64,000 bases of DNA from Pedobacter cryoconitis (GTDB taxonomy: Bacteria > Bacteroidota > Bacteroidia > Sphingobacteriales > Sphingobacteriaceae). Positions 26,281-34,683 of this stretch are shown here, in pieces; the first letter of the stretch is position 1; each line of letters begins with the position of its first letter. Position numbers and translations under genes: made by a program. The stretch is from the NCBI GenBank assembly GCA_019352875.1, contig JAAAFW010000015.1, forward strand, positions 1,231,219 through 1,295,218. The letters are read 5' to 3'. The notes beneath the pieces were generated by a model that had not been told where the DNA came from, did not search any database, and worked only from the letters and a program-made list of their open reading frames with translations.

Positions 26281-27411
26281 TTATACTTTGATAAAGATTT
26301 TTCTCCGGTACAGCACATACATCAGCACCCAGATCAGCAGAACAAAGCAAATAGCGAAAAGTAAGGAGGCATTATTGGGTGAAAAGTAAGGTTTGAAAAC
26401 GGTATCATAGATCAGTTTCATTCCCTTCACTTTGGTGCCTTCCTGGTGTACGCTAATCCAGTTGAGCATACCGGGCACAATCTCAGATACCACATAAGAA
26501 CTGATAGCATTGGCGCCAAATACCACGAAGACCCAGGCATATTTTTTATAGCCTTTCACATCAATAAGCCAGTAGGCTGCGGTTACTCCCAGGGTGCACA
26601 GACCCGCTGCATACAAAACATATGAACTAGTCCAAAGCTGTTTGTTAATAGGGAATATGAGACCAGTTAACAGTCCCAGAATAGTGGTAATGATGCCGAT
26701 TATAGCCAGATTGCCGCATATTTTATTGACGCTGATGTCTGTTCTTCTCAGGAACTCACCAAGTCTGATACCAAAAAGGGTGGTTACTATGGAAGGAATT
26801 GTACTCAGCACACCTTCCGGATCCCAGAGTTTAGTATGGGAATAAAGATGGTTAAGACCGAAAATGGCCCGGTCTACCCATGCTGCCAGGTTAGTTTCGG
26901 GCTCCAGGTTCGGCGAATTTCCATCGGGAACAGGTATGTAAGTAAGCAACACGTAATACAGCACGAGAATTATTCCAGCCAGCCAATCCCGCGTCTTCTG
27001 GCTTGTTTTCAGATAAATAAGGGTAGCAATGAAATAGACGATACCGATACGTTGTAATACTCCCGGATAACGTATATGCTGTAAGTCGAAACGGTAAAAC
27101 AGGAAGATGAACAAGCCCAAGCCGATTAAGATGAGCATGCGGCGTAATGCCCCTGAAATAATGCTTTTATGATTGGCAGGATCTGCTTTTTTTGTTTCCA
27201 GTGCAAAAACAATGGAGACACCTACAATAAACATAAAGAAGGGAAAGACCAGGTCGGTAGGGGTGCAGCCATTCCAAACGGAATGTTTAAGCGGGGCGTA
27301 TGAATACTTACCGTCGCCAGGCGTGTTTACCAAAATCATTGCGGCGATGGTTAATCCCCTGAAGACGTCGAGCGAAAGGATCCGCTTTTTTCCGGTCGTG
27401 ATTTCTTTCAT
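26281..27411 (-). CDS. HGSNAT-like / DUF5009 membrane acyltransferase
   Basis: A 376-residue inner-membrane protein with about ten membrane segments. RILSLDVFRGLTIAAMILVN at the N terminus and CTPTDLVFPFFMFIVG are the signatures of the heparan-alpha-glucosaminide N-acetyltransferase-like family common in Bacteroidota sugar loci. The human homologue acetylates the amino group of terminal glucosamine with acetyl-CoA across a membrane, so a role acetylating glucosamine residues before import fits this locus. The frame can be read from 27462, but that translates the operator (the same artefact as at nagP); the ATG at 27411 is used. Confidence 0.8.
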   Translation of the reverse strand: MKEITTGKKRILSLDVFRGLTIAAMILVNTPGDGKYSYAPLKHSVWNGCTPTDLVFPFFMFIVGVSIVFALETKKADPANHKSIISGALRRMLILIGLGLFIFLFYRFDLQHIRYPGVLQRIGIVYFIATLIYLKTSQKTRDWLAGIILVLYYVLLTYIPVPDGNSPNLEPETNLAAWVDRAIFGLNHLYSHTKLWDPEGVLSTIPSIVTTLFGIRLGEFLRRTDISVNKICGNLAIIGIITTILGLLTGLIFPINKQLWTSSYVLYAAGLCTLGVTAAYWLIDVKGYKKYAWVFVVFGANAISSYVVSEIVPGMLNWISVHQEGTKVKGMKLIYDTVFKPYFSPNNASLLFAICFVLLIWVLMYVLYRRKIFIKV

Positions 27412-27444
27412 AAGAAATAGGTTATATAAGGCTGATTTTCTATT

Positions 27445-27502
27445 GAACTCGTGTACGTACACGAGTTCTTAACCAAGTTATTTAAAAATTAGTTCTCATC
27501 AA
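27445..27502 (-). promoter_or_regulatory. Promoter and 24-bp perfect operator of the acyltransferase-LacI unit
   Basis: On the minus strand: TTG at 27500-27502, 19 bases, then TAACTTGG at 27473-27480 (one mismatch to TAnnTTTG). Just downstream is a 24-bp perfect palindrome (27445-27468) with the GTGTACGTACAC core at 27451-27462. The geometry repeats that of the susC promoter. Confidence 0.8.
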
Positions 27503-27667
27503 AATAAATGGTTATTGATTTTCGATATAGGAGATGATTTGTTTCGTTTTGGCAGTAGCGTATTAGCCTTGGTTTTGATAGTCTTACAGGTTTGTGGTTT
27601 TGATTTTATTTAACCAAGGGTTAATAGAGTCATGCTTTGGTTTCGTTAACATTTGCTGTGCGCTTTG

Positions 27668-27727
27668 TTCGTTGTTTATTCGGATTTCCTTCGGGGTTCC
27701 TTCGGTCGATATCGAATAAACAACGAA
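27668..27727. repeat. 15-bp perfect inverted repeat with TTCCTTCGG direct repeats in its loop
   Basis: TTCGTTGTTTATTCG (27668-27682) and its exact complement (27713-27727) flank 30 bases that contain two TTCCTTCGG-like copies. It resembles an interspersed palindromic element rather than a terminator; no T tract follows. The surrounding stretch 27503-27835 holds no supported gene. Confidence 0.65.
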
Positions 27728-27834
27728 GGAACATTGAAGTAAATTCAAAAGAGATTGCATCGAATGTAAAGAGAGGCTTCTCGCGTGGCGATAATTTAGA
27801 ATAGGGGCGATATGGTTGGATTTTTTGGCGTACG

Positions 27835-27867
27835 AAAAAGGCCCGAAGCATTCGCTCCAGACCTTTT
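27835..27867 (-). terminator. Probable terminator after the AI-2E transporter gene
   Basis: AAAAGG pairs with CCTTTT around a partly paired GAAGC...GCTCC interior; on the minus strand it ends in a T run. It lies 29 bases past the transporter stop. Confidence 0.55.
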
Positions 27868-27895
27868 CATTTTATATTAATTTTGCTCGTCTGCT

Positions 27896-29020
27896 CTAGA
27901 TTTTCTTCTGTACACCAGGCTCTGTTGGCACAGTTTTCTTTTTTCTGAAGGAGGGAATCTTCATTGGACTTTTAGCTGGTCGTTCGTCACCAAATAACAC
28001 CCCCCATTGTTTGAACATTTCAGTTCTGTCAAAGATGATTTTAAGGACTGCAATAATCGGCATAGACAGGAACATACCAGAGACGCCGGCCATACTTCCA
28101 CCGACAATCACCCCCAGGATCGCCATTAAAGCATTGATCTTAACTTTTGAACCGACAATTCTAGGCATCAGGATATTGTTATCCAGAAACTGTACGGCAG
28201 CAATTACAGCTAACACGGTAATTACCGGCGTTAATGAGGTAGATGCTGTCAGGGTTAAAAGTACACCCAGAATATTACCGACTAAGGCACCTACATAAGG
28301 AATGAGGTTTAAAAGGGCAAAGATAATTCCAATCAGCAGGGCATGTTTAATTCCAAAAAGCAGGAGTAGGCCGCCCAGAAGGATGGTCATATAGGTAATC
28401 TGAATTAAAAGGCCCACCAGGTAGCTTTTAATAATAGACTCCGTTTCATAGATTGCTTCTTTAACTTTAGCATGGTGATCTGGTTTAAACCACATGAAAA
28501 TAAAACGAAGCAGGATGTCTTTATAGAAAAGGATCAGATAGATATAAATCGGTAAAAGACCTACAAACACGAATACAGAACTTAAGGTTACTGCTGCACC
28601 ACTGGCCATTCCACCTGCCATATTCAGTAAATCATTACTCTTCTTGTTAATGAAATCCATTTGTTCCGAGGTCGAATAATGCGTAATCTGCCCGAACCAT
28701 TCGCTCAGGGATTTCAGGTGCATGGAAACGTTCTTTTTAATCTGCGGGAAGTCGGCAGCAAGCTGCCCGACCTGCGCGGAGAAGAACCAGACAATCAGCC
28801 CAACAAATACGGCTACCATCAGGATAGGCAGGATAATAGCTATGATCTCCGGACATTTATACTTCCGTAGAAAACGGTAAATGGGAACCAGCATTATACT
28901 GATGAAAAATGCCATGATCACCGGCATGATAATATTACTTCCGATCACGAATATAGTACCCAGCAGGCCCAATCCCAACAACTCTATAGACCGTTTTACG
29001 GTGAGTGGTATTTCTCTCAT
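27896..29020 (-). CDS. AI-2E family transporter (UPF0118)
   Basis: A 374-residue membrane protein with seven to eight predicted membrane segments arranged as in the AI-2E exporter / YdiK-PerM family: an N-terminal pair of helices, a long soluble region (about residues 75-145), then a helix-rich C-terminal half with LIPYVGALVGNILGVLLTL and FLDNNILMPRIVGSKVKINA, the latter the family signature. Members export autoinducer-2, organic ions or sodium; the substrate here is unknown. It is divergent from mnmE. Confidence 0.88.
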   Translation of the reverse strand: MREIPLTVKRSIELLGLGLLGTIFVIGSNIIMPVIMAFFISIMLVPIYRFLRKYKCPEIIAIILPILMVAVFVGLIVWFFSAQVGQLAADFPQIKKNVSMHLKSLSEWFGQITHYSTSEQMDFINKKSNDLLNMAGGMASGAAVTLSSVFVFVGLLPIYIYLILFYKDILLRFIFMWFKPDHHAKVKEAIYETESIIKSYLVGLLIQITYMTILLGGLLLLFGIKHALLIGIIFALLNLIPYVGALVGNILGVLLTLTASTSLTPVITVLAVIAAVQFLDNNILMPRIVGSKVKINALMAILGVIVGGSMAGVSGMFLSMPIIAVLKIIFDRTEMFKQWGVLFGDERPAKSPMKIPSFRKKKTVPTEPGVQKKI

Positions 29021-29080
29021 ATTTACTTATAAATGTTAAATTTCATTGGTTAAACACCAAACGGTTTAAAAATGTTTAGG

Positions 29081-29088
29081 TACTTTTG
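29081..29088 (+). promoter_or_regulatory. -7 element of mnmE
   Basis: TACTTTTG, an exact TAnnTTTG match, 30 bases before the mnmE ATG. No TTG was found at standard spacing. Confidence 0.4.
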
Positions 29089-29118
29089 TGCCTTCTTTAA
29101 ACTTAAGAATTTTCTCTA

Positions 29119-30489
29119 ATGATTACAAATGACACAATCGTTGCTTTATCTACCCCGGCCGGCGCTGGAGCCATAGGCGTAATCCGCTTATCCGGGAAGG
29201 ATGCTATTACCATTACTAACTCGGTATTTAGCGGTAAGGATTTGTCAAAGCAGCCTACACATACTTTACATTTCGGTTTAATCAAAGACGGCGATATCGT
29301 TATCGATGAAGTAGTCGTAAGTTTATTCGTAGGCCCTAAATCTTATACAAAAGAGAACGTGGTGGAGATCTCCTGCCACGGTTCCAATTATATCATCCAG
29401 CAGATTATTACTTTGCTGATCAAAAAGGGAGCAACGGCCGCTAAACCTGGTGAATTCACTTTACGCGCCTTTTTAAATGGCGCAATGGACCTTTCACAAG
29501 CAGAAGCAGTAGCAGACTTAATCTCCTCTGACTCACAAGCCGCACACAGCGTGGCAATGAACCAGTTAAGAGGCGGCTTCAGTACAGAACTGAACGTATT
29601 ACGCGACCAGCTGATCCATTTTGCTTCCATGATCGAACTGGAACTGGACTTCTCGGAAGAGGATGTTGAGTTTGCCAACAGAGATCAATTGCAGGAATTA
29701 ATTAATAAGATCACCATCGTCCTGAATAAACTGATCCGTTCTTTCGAACTGGGAAATGTTATCAAGGAAGGGATCAATACAGTTATTGCCGGACGTCCGA
29801 ATGCTGGTAAATCTACTTTACTAAATGCTTTGCTGAATGAAGACAGAGCGATTGTTAGTGAGATAGCCGGTACTACACGTGATACAATTGAAGAGGTATT
29901 AAATATCAACGGAATCAATTTCCGATTAATTGATACTGCCGGAATCCGTGAAGCTACAGATGCTATCGAAGCGATCGGGGTAGAGAAAACAATGCAGAAA
30001 ATTAGCCAGTCTGCTGTACTGGTTTACTTGTTTGACGTAGTTAATTTAACCAGCACAGAGATTAAAGAAGATATCGCCAGTCTATACAGACCGGGAATGG
30101 CTTTTGTCGCCGTGGCGAATAAGATTGATCTGTCTTATCAGGACAGGGTTAAGGAACTGGAATTATCTCCCGATATTCAGTTTATCGCAATCTCCGCGAA
30201 AGAGAATAACCATGTGGAAGATTTGAAGGAATTATTGTATGAAACTGCAGTAGGAGATAAGCTTTCGGAGAACCATACGATGGTTACCAATATCAGACAC
30301 GTAGAGGCCCTTAGGAAGACGCAGGAAGCGCTAGCTTCTGTGTCGGAAGGATTGATCAATCCAGTTACTTCAGATTTCTTAGCGATGGATATTAAGCAGG
30401 CGCTTTATTATTTGGGCGAGATTACGGGTAAGGTTACTACGGATGATTTGTTAGATAATATATTTAGCAAGTTTTGTATCGGAAAGTAG
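29119..30489 (+). CDS. mnmE: tRNA modification GTPase MnmE
   Basis: A 456-residue GTPase that with MnmG modifies the wobble uridine of certain tRNAs (cmnm5U34). The N-terminal tetrahydrofolate-binding domain begins TIVALSTPAGAGAIGVIRLSG; the GTPase domain has GRPNAGKSTLLNAL (G1), EIAGTTRDTIEE (G2), DTAGIRE (G3) and NKID (G4); the protein ends FCIGK, the conserved C terminus with the catalytic Cys. Its 3' end is intact, and the accessory island begins just beyond it; trmE 3' ends are a known integration site for the Salmonella island SGI1. Confidence 0.97.
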   Translation: MITNDTIVALSTPAGAGAIGVIRLSGKDAITITNSVFSGKDLSKQPTHTLHFGLIKDGDIVIDEVVVSLFVGPKSYTKENVVEISCHGSNYIIQQIITLLIKKGATAAKPGEFTLRAFLNGAMDLSQAEAVADLISSDSQAAHSVAMNQLRGGFSTELNVLRDQLIHFASMIELELDFSEEDVEFANRDQLQELINKITIVLNKLIRSFELGNVIKEGINTVIAGRPNAGKSTLLNALLNEDRAIVSEIAGTTRDTIEEVLNINGINFRLIDTAGIREATDAIEAIGVEKTMQKISQSAVLVYLFDVVNLTSTEIKEDIASLYRPGMAFVAVANKIDLSYQDRVKELELSPDIQFIAISAKENNHVEDLKELLYETAVGDKLSENHTMVTNIRHVEALRKTQEALASVSEGLINPVTSDFLAMDIKQALYYLGEITGKVTTDDLLDNIFSKFCIGK

Positions 30490-30552
30490 AGGTCATATAA
30501 TGGGAAGTAAAGGGTATAAATAACCATAAACAACAACAAAAAAATACAAGTA

Positions 30553-30590
30553 AATCGCTGACATATAAAATGTTAGCGATTTTTTTTTGT
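30553..30590 (+). terminator. Terminator after mnmE
   Basis: AATCGCTGACA pairs with TGTTAGCGATT (one G-T wobble) and is followed by nine T. Confidence 0.85.
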
Positions 30591-30627
30591 TCGTTCACTA
30601 TTCATATTTAGAGCTGTATGTTGTAGG

Positions 30628-30670
30628 TTTGTACCTGTGTTGTACCTCGAAATGAATTTTGTACCTCGTG
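30628..30670. repeat. Three TTTGTACCT direct repeats at the island's left edge
   Basis: GTACCT begins at 30631, 30642 and 30661, each preceded by TTT or GTT and two followed by CG. The same motif recurs in pairs, also 11 bp apart, at 43181/43192, and once at 36804. Phased short direct repeats next to an excisionase-like gene resemble tyrosine-recombinase arm sites. Confidence 0.6.
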
Positions 30671-30758
30671 AAAAATAGAAGGGGAAATAACCCTACTTAC
30701 AGATACATGCAGAGCCTTACAGCTACAAAGAAATACTAATTCAGCCAAATAAAAATGT

Positions 30759-31117
30759 ATGAGTTCTAATATCACCATAACTAGAATTTGCCAGTACTGT
30801 AATGAACAGTTTGTTGCCCAAACCACCGTTACTAAATTTTGTAGACTAATCTGTAGCAGACGTGCGGATAAGCTCATAGTGAAACAAAAAAAAGAAAGAG
30901 ATTAGCGACAAGGAATCCAGAGTCTATCAAAATAGAAAATTAGAAACTGCAAGGTCTCATGAATATTTAAATGTCGAGGAGGCAGTAGCGATTCTCATCT
31001 GTACCAAAATTTATCAATTGCGGTAGGATCGTAGCTACAAACTTAGGCGTTAGGAAAACGATTATAAAGCGTTCTGAAATTGATAACCTTTTTTATGGGA
31101 TGAATTTGAACCTTTAG
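30759..31117 (+). pseudogene. Frameshifted excisionase-like HTH gene
   Basis: Three frames must be joined. Frame one (30759-30905) gives MSSNITITRICQYCNEQF and then TTVTKFCRLICSRRADK, the N-terminal zinc-knuckle style start of the Bacteroidota excisionase / MerR-like HTH proteins found beside tyrosine integrases. Frame two (from about 30898) gives HEYLNVEEAVAILICTKIYQ, the helix-turn-helix start. Frame three (from 31022) gives GRIVATNLGVRKTIIKRSEI then DNLF, the wing of the same domain. At least two frameshifts make it dead. It marks the remnant of an integrated element; no integrase gene survives nearby. Confidence 0.8.
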
Positions 31118-31279
31118 AAAATCTTGAGGAACTCAAATCATTGAATTCACAAATGCTCATGTGCTTGAATTTCTGATGTCAGACATCAAAATGTTCATTA
31201 ATTAAATTGCACGAATCGTGGGGAGTTTCCATATTAGCTAACTTAATGTTTTATAAAATTTTTAATCCTGTTTTAACGT

Positions 31280-34156
31280 ATGACACCAGTCCCAATCTTT
31301 TCTGCAGCTTTCTTGGAGCCCTATCTCGTGGATTTCCGTTTAAAATCTGTAACAGCGATCGATGCCAAATTAAAGATACTTAGGCGCTGGGAAGGTGAAG
31401 TCAGATCTGGAAAGCTTGGAAAACTTAAAGAAGAGGAGGTTAAATCACGTTTCATCAGTGAGATTTTTGGAATAGTACTTGGTTTCAATGTCCACAATCC
31501 GATAAATTGGCAGGTGCGGGAAGAGCATAAGGTGATGGTAGATGCGACTAAGCCCGACGCCTCACTTGGGTATTTTTCCCTAACAGATGGCCAGATAAGA
31601 AATGAGGTCCGGGTCGTGGTGGAAGTAAAGGGGCCTACAAGCAACCTGGATAAAAAGCAGAGCAGGACGAATATGCTAGTCACCCCAGTCGAACAGGCTT
31701 TTCAATATGCCTCAAAATCTGGCGGAGATTGCAAATGGGTGGTCGTTTCCAATCTGTTAAAAATTAGGTTCTACCACTACAGCGGTCAGCATACTTATCA
31801 GGAGTTTTCCCTTGAGGAGCTAACAAAGGAGGACAAATTGAAAGAGTTTCTTTTCCTTTTCCATAAGGACAGATTTACTAATTCATCCACTTCGCCCACC
31901 GATAAGCTCTTCATGTTGTCTAAAACAAACAAGGCACTTCCAAGGCTTTCTGGGCATATACTTGATGAAATGTACCATTCAGTGATCAAGTTTGACGGAC
32001 TAGGTTTTGTCGATCCCAACTATGTCTGCAACTTACGTCCATTCAATATTCAGGACAATTATGTTTGGCATTTTGTCGGTGGAAGGATGCTTACCTTCAA
32101 TGCAGAAATCGGGAGATTCTTTTCGGGCATTGAGTATGCTCATGGAAAGGTGGCCTTTTCTGTCCGGGTACAGCGGGAGTTAAAGAAAAGCAAGGTCGTA
32201 GACGCAGAGGGCAAAACCCTGCACCTGATAGATTTTTTTAATAACTGCCTGGTTTGGGCGATTTGCATTCCGAAGGATGTACCTTCTATATTGGAGCGGT
32301 CCAAAAAATCAATGGGTTTCAGCACGAGGCATTTTCGCCATTTCAATGACAGCGAACTTTTGATCTTTAATACCCAATCAGACAGCGATGAGCCTTGCAA
32401 CTGCATCAACTGTGGTTATAGGAGCCTTGATTTTAAAAAGCTTATCAAACTCTCGGAAAGTTCAACTGACCATCTTTCGCTGGAGCCATTGGAGAAGGGC
32501 TATCTTGATTATATCCTGTCCAGCGATAATTTTCAGCGTGCCTATTTTACTTATAAACATGCAGAGCGCGAAAGCAAGGGAGAGGAAGCTGGTCATGCCA
32601 AATATTTTCTTTCCAAGATCAACCAGATGCATCTTTACAACCTTGTAGAGAGCTACAGCGATGAAAATTCTGAAAAGAACGAAATCCTTCAGGATATCAA
32701 AGGAATAGACCTTGACCATAGTATCCATAATGAACTTGACCTCTATGTCAGTCCTGAGCTAAGAAGGTACCTGATCGAAATCAAGGAACATAAATTGCTT
32801 CAAAAGATCAGCAAAAAGGTTGATGAGATATTGGATAAATGTACGGAAGGCCAAATCAACCGAGATGACCTGGCCTCACTTGGTGAACAGTACAACTACC
32901 TTTATTCTCATTTTCACAAAAACCATCTGGTCTACGACGCATTTACCGGTTATAAGAATCTGGTGACAAAGCTCACCCGAGCACTTTTTATTGCTCATTC
33001 ATGGCAAAAAGGCGGAATAAAGTCTATTAGTTCTTTTCATCTTTTGGAAGCGGTTATCTATGTCCAGCCTTCAGAGCTAAAGAAAATTCTGGATCTAGTG
33101 GGCGACATAGAAATGAAAGCTGGCGAGAAGGAAAATATCATAAAGAAGGCCAGATATTTCCTTGGCTCGTTCTATAAAAATGCCACCTTTGGGGCTGTCA
33201 AAGAACGCTTGACTGAGAAGCAGCTTCTTAATTGGAATTTTGCGGACAAGGTAACCAATATATTTTCCAATCTTTTCCATATTTTTAGTCAAATAGAGCT
33301 CAGCGAGCAACAGATCAGGCCACTTGCCGATGACATCAAAGGTTTTATGGTAGTTGAAGATTTTCTGGCCTGGTTCGATCTAGTGCCATTTGCCCACTTC
33401 ATTGAACGCTACGGTTATATCCTGAAAGAATATGAACTGGAGAATATGCTCAAAAGGTGTATATATAAAGATAGCTATGGCACTCATAAATACCATAAGC
33501 TGATTGCTGGAATTTGTACAGCCTACAAGAAGTTTTATCCAGAGGTTAAGATAGCAGACCATTCACTCGTTCATGTAGGTGCAGCAAACAGCATGGATAA
33601 CCATGGGCATTGTAGGATCAGGCACCTTATTCCGCTGTTTTCTGTTCTGACCGAACAACTCCGGATGGAACTGTTATTGTATTTCGAAAAGTCCCTGGAA
33701 GGAGATTTTGATGACGAAGCATTCTATGCATTAATCGATGCCGGGGTTATCACAACTGAACACAAGGATTATTTCCAGCGATGGATGGAAGCTACCGAGC
33801 GTACTAAAATTTCTGGTTTTATGGGATTCGATGAGGATGACCAAGAAGACTTCACTGATACAGTACTGATCAATGTGATATTCAGATTCTATCTGTATGG
33901 CATCGACATGCGCAGGAATGAGATCAAGATGCTGACAAGACTGTCTCTCTTTGAGATTTGGATTCTATCACCTGAAGATTTTGATTATGCGCTGTTCAAT
34001 GTGAGATGGTTACTCGTAGTCGATCGTCCATTTATATTGGTAAAATTAACGCACATCAAATCTATTAGCTCTGCCTTAAAGGCCCTGCTTAGGTCAGGTT
34101 TCCATCGAAGGCTTGCTAAGATTTACTTTGAATATTTTGATCAGGATGAAGTCTAA
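31280..34156 (+). CDS. Large protein with N-terminal type IIG-like restriction nuclease domain
   Basis: A 958-residue protein of unknown function. Residues about 35-190 resemble the N-terminal nuclease part of type IIG restriction-modification enzymes: EEEVKSRFISEIFGIVLGF, then PDASLGYF with Asp93, then VVVEVKGP with Glu115 and Lys117 (a D...ExK nuclease site), and TPVEQAFQYA. The methyltransferase half expected in such enzymes is absent; no NPPY or AdoMet motif is visible. A small Cys cluster CNCINCG (Cys372, 374, 377) follows, and the remaining 580 residues look all-helical. Without an obvious methylase it may be a phage-defence effector whose helical part senses a trigger. It stands alone on the plus strand. 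Confidence 0.6.
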   Translation: MTPVPIFSAAFLEPYLVDFRLKSVTAIDAKLKILRRWEGEVRSGKLGKLKEEEVKSRFISEIFGIVLGFNVHNPINWQVREEHKVMVDATKPDASLGYFSLTDGQIRNEVRVVVEVKGPTSNLDKKQSRTNMLVTPVEQAFQYASKSGGDCKWVVVSNLLKIRFYHYSGQHTYQEFSLEELTKEDKLKEFLFLFHKDRFTNSSTSPTDKLFMLSKTNKALPRLSGHILDEMYHSVIKFDGLGFVDPNYVCNLRPFNIQDNYVWHFVGGRMLTFNAEIGRFFSGIEYAHGKVAFSVRVQRELKKSKVVDAEGKTLHLIDFFNNCLVWAICIPKDVPSILERSKKSMGFSTRHFRHFNDSELLIFNTQSDSDEPCNCINCGYRSLDFKKLIKLSESSTDHLSLEPLEKGYLDYILSSDNFQRAYFTYKHAERESKGEEAGHAKYFLSKINQMHLYNLVESYSDENSEKNEILQDIKGIDLDHSIHNELDLYVSPELRRYLIEIKEHKLLQKISKKVDEILDKCTEGQINRDDLASLGEQYNYLYSHFHKNHLVYDAFTGYKNLVTKLTRALFIAHSWQKGGIKSISSFHLLEAVIYVQPSELKKILDLVGDIEMKAGEKENIIKKARYFLGSFYKNATFGAVKERLTEKQLLNWNFADKVTNIFSNLFHIFSQIELSEQQIRPLADDIKGFMVVEDFLAWFDLVPFAHFIERYGYILKEYELENMLKRCIYKDSYGTHKYHKLIAGICTAYKKFYPEVKIADHSLVHVGAANSMDNHGHCRIRHLIPLFSVLTEQLRMELLLYFEKSLEGDFDDEAFYALIDAGVITTEHKDYFQRWMEATERTKISGFMGFDEDDQEDFTDTVLINVIFRFYLYGIDMRRNEIKMLTRLSLFEIWILSPEDFDYALFNVRWLLVVDRPFILVKLTHIKSISSALKALLRSGFHRRLAKIYFEYFDQDEV

Positions 34157-34469
34157 ATCATGTAATCCCTGCGACAGACAGTCCGGATGGCGTAAATTCG
34201 TAAAGCACTTTCATTAAGTATTAGATTACAGGGGAATTCTCCCCGGGGATCTTTCTTCTTTTTAGATGTTGTTTATAATCTGGATCAATATACTCAGGGT
34301 GCTGATACATTTGTAGCCAATCTCAATGATCGTGGCGATACTTGAGCATTTGGATTTGGTGTTGCTTTTTTGTTTAATGTGATTTCCTGCTTTGTTTTTC
34401 TCATATGTGCTATTTTAACTTGTGTAAAAGTATCAGGGGCAATTAGGGGCAGGAAATGGGGGACACTCC
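34157..34469. other. Intergenic stretch, no gene supported
   Basis: Low-complexity A/T-rich sequence between the 958-residue protein gene and the zinc-ribbon remnant. No terminator or coding frame convinced me. Confidence 0.4.
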
Positions 34470-34668
34470 CTATTTTTTTAATTCTTCAATAATCTGTTTG
34501 ACTTCTTGGATGTGAAGGTAAGCGGTGTAGCGTTTTTTGTCTTCTTTATGCGGTTGGTTGATAAATGTAACCACAGTGTTCACAGGTGGTCACTGCAATG
34601 GGGGATAAGTGCTTGACAATTGGGACAGGTTTTTAATTGATATGGATCTTCGACGGGAATTAGCATAG
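34470..34668 (-). pseudogene. Broken small zinc-ribbon protein gene
   Basis: Reading the minus strand and correcting two frameshifts gives a protein of about 63 residues: MLIPVEDPYQLKTCPNCQAL, then PIAVTTCEHCGYIYQP, then a helical tail YLHIQEVKQIIEELKK. CPNC and CEHCG form a four-cysteine zinc ribbon. The first shift lies in a run of five C and the second just after QP. It follows the HEPN-like gene by 15 bases on the same strand, so it was once the third gene of that operon. Confidence 0.7.
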
Positions 34669-34683
34669 AGGTATTTTAAGATA

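Noticed and set aside
27630..27851. 73-residue minus frame
   Set aside because: It is produced by the inverted repeat at 27668-27727 and the terminator; composition is not protein-like.
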